Source of the DNA: Endozoicomonas sp. SCSIO W0465
GTDB lineage: Bacteria; Pseudomonadota; Gammaproteobacteria; Pseudomonadales; Endozoicomonadaceae
Assembly: GCF_023716865.1 (NCBI RefSeq)
Contig: NZ_CP092417.1
Span: 4,194,001 to 4,258,000 of the forward strand
Direction: 5' to 3'
DNA length: 64,000 bases
Shown: positions 63,597 to 64,000 of the stretch, piece by piece
Layout: the number at the start of each line of letters is the position of its first letter
Numbering within the stretch: position 1 is the first letter of the stretch
The notes under the pieces: generated by a model
The model's input: the letters and a program-made list of their open reading frames with translations, nothing else
Database searches by the model: none
What the model was told of the DNA's origin: nothing
Position numbers and translations under genes: made by a program

Positions 63597-64000
63597 GATT
63601 TACCTGCTGTACTACGTTCACGTTTTTATCAGCCAAAACTGCAGGGACTGGAAACCGCCCCAAATAGATCCTTCAGTTCTATAAGGCCAGCATTCATGGA
63701 ATTTCGGCTATGCACATCTTCATGGTTTGACAACGGATTGCCGTGATGCTCAACAACCCGGTGTTCATAACGCAGGGAGCATTCACCGAAAATTATAATC
63801 TCTACAACAGATTCCTTGGTTCGTTTCAGGGCAGGAGAAAACTCTGGCCAACCCTCAGCCAGAGAGAGCCTCCTTCTCATAACACGTTGATACCTTTTGC
63901 AATCGGGGAACAGTGTAAAAGCTACAGAGCTTCTGTTACCTGATGAACAAAGGCAGCGTTATGGAATGGAGTGGGATGCCGAAGCTTCAGCAAACCAACC
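63597..64000. other. Right-hand window edge with no firm gene
   Basis: About 400 bp. Two overlapping open frames on opposite strands (83 residues at 63629-63880, minus; 66 at 63743-63943, plus) lack ribosome-binding sites and recognisable motifs. Neither is called. Confidence 0.5.

Overview
The window looks like a chromosome segment of a marine, host-associated gammaproteobacterium of the Oceanospirillales, most probably Endozoicomonas or a close relative. This is inferred from the gene complement only: gamma-type housekeeping genes (dnaX, rlmKL, rmf, pyrD, bolA, sstT, a RIO-type kinase), dense insertion sequences, and several very large eukaryote-interaction-type proteins. No 16S gene or other decisive marker is present.

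Layout. 1-8.4 kb is ordinary chromosome: 5' part of dnaX, the 4.5S/SRP RNA, an NAD-salvage cluster (pncA-pncB with a divergent NrtR-like regulator), an enoyl-CoA hydratase-family hydrolase and a lipoprotein M16 protease. 8.6-13.9 kb is a four-element nest of insertion sequences: an IS1595-type element split by an ISNCY/IS1182-like element, which is itself split by a Tn5/IS50-like element and by a third IS. 14.5-14.8 kb holds tRNA-Ser(GCU) and tRNA-Arg(ACG). 15.0-26.5 kb is an accessory island: an unknown 529-residue protein, a second nest (an IS4-type element hit by a second ISNCY/IS1182-like copy), an unknown AT-rich 278-residue gene, and a 1646-residue protein with an HD/SidE-phosphodiesterase-like region, a kinase-like region and pentapeptide-like repeats. 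26.5-43.3 kb returns to housekeeping: photolyase and an SDR, metNIQ behind a SAM-II-like riboswitch and terminator, a TSUP permease, MarC, thymidine kinase, a UvrD-like helicase, a RIO kinase, an intact IS66-type element, and lolD-lolC. 43.3-47.3 kb is scarred: gene remnants, an IS4-type element identical in transposase to the one at 18.5 kb, and a 492-bp piece of the IS66 element. 47.3-51.2 kb is a giant ankyrin-repeat gene. 51.3-57.6 kb is housekeeping again (SDR, yhhQ, bolA, cysH, rlmKL, rmf, pyrD). A 1525-residue protein of unknown function and sstT finish the window.

How it works together. Two regulatory circuits can be read directly: NAD salvage (NrtR-like regulator next to pncA/pncB, with a dyad between them) and methionine uptake (riboswitch controlling metNIQ). 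The three giant proteins (1646, 1282 and 1525 residues) sit in or beside IS-rich or compositionally odd stretches and have features typical of secreted effectors. No secretion system is present in the window, so their export is inference. IS elements total roughly 12 kb, and target-site duplications allow the insertion order to be worked out to the base.
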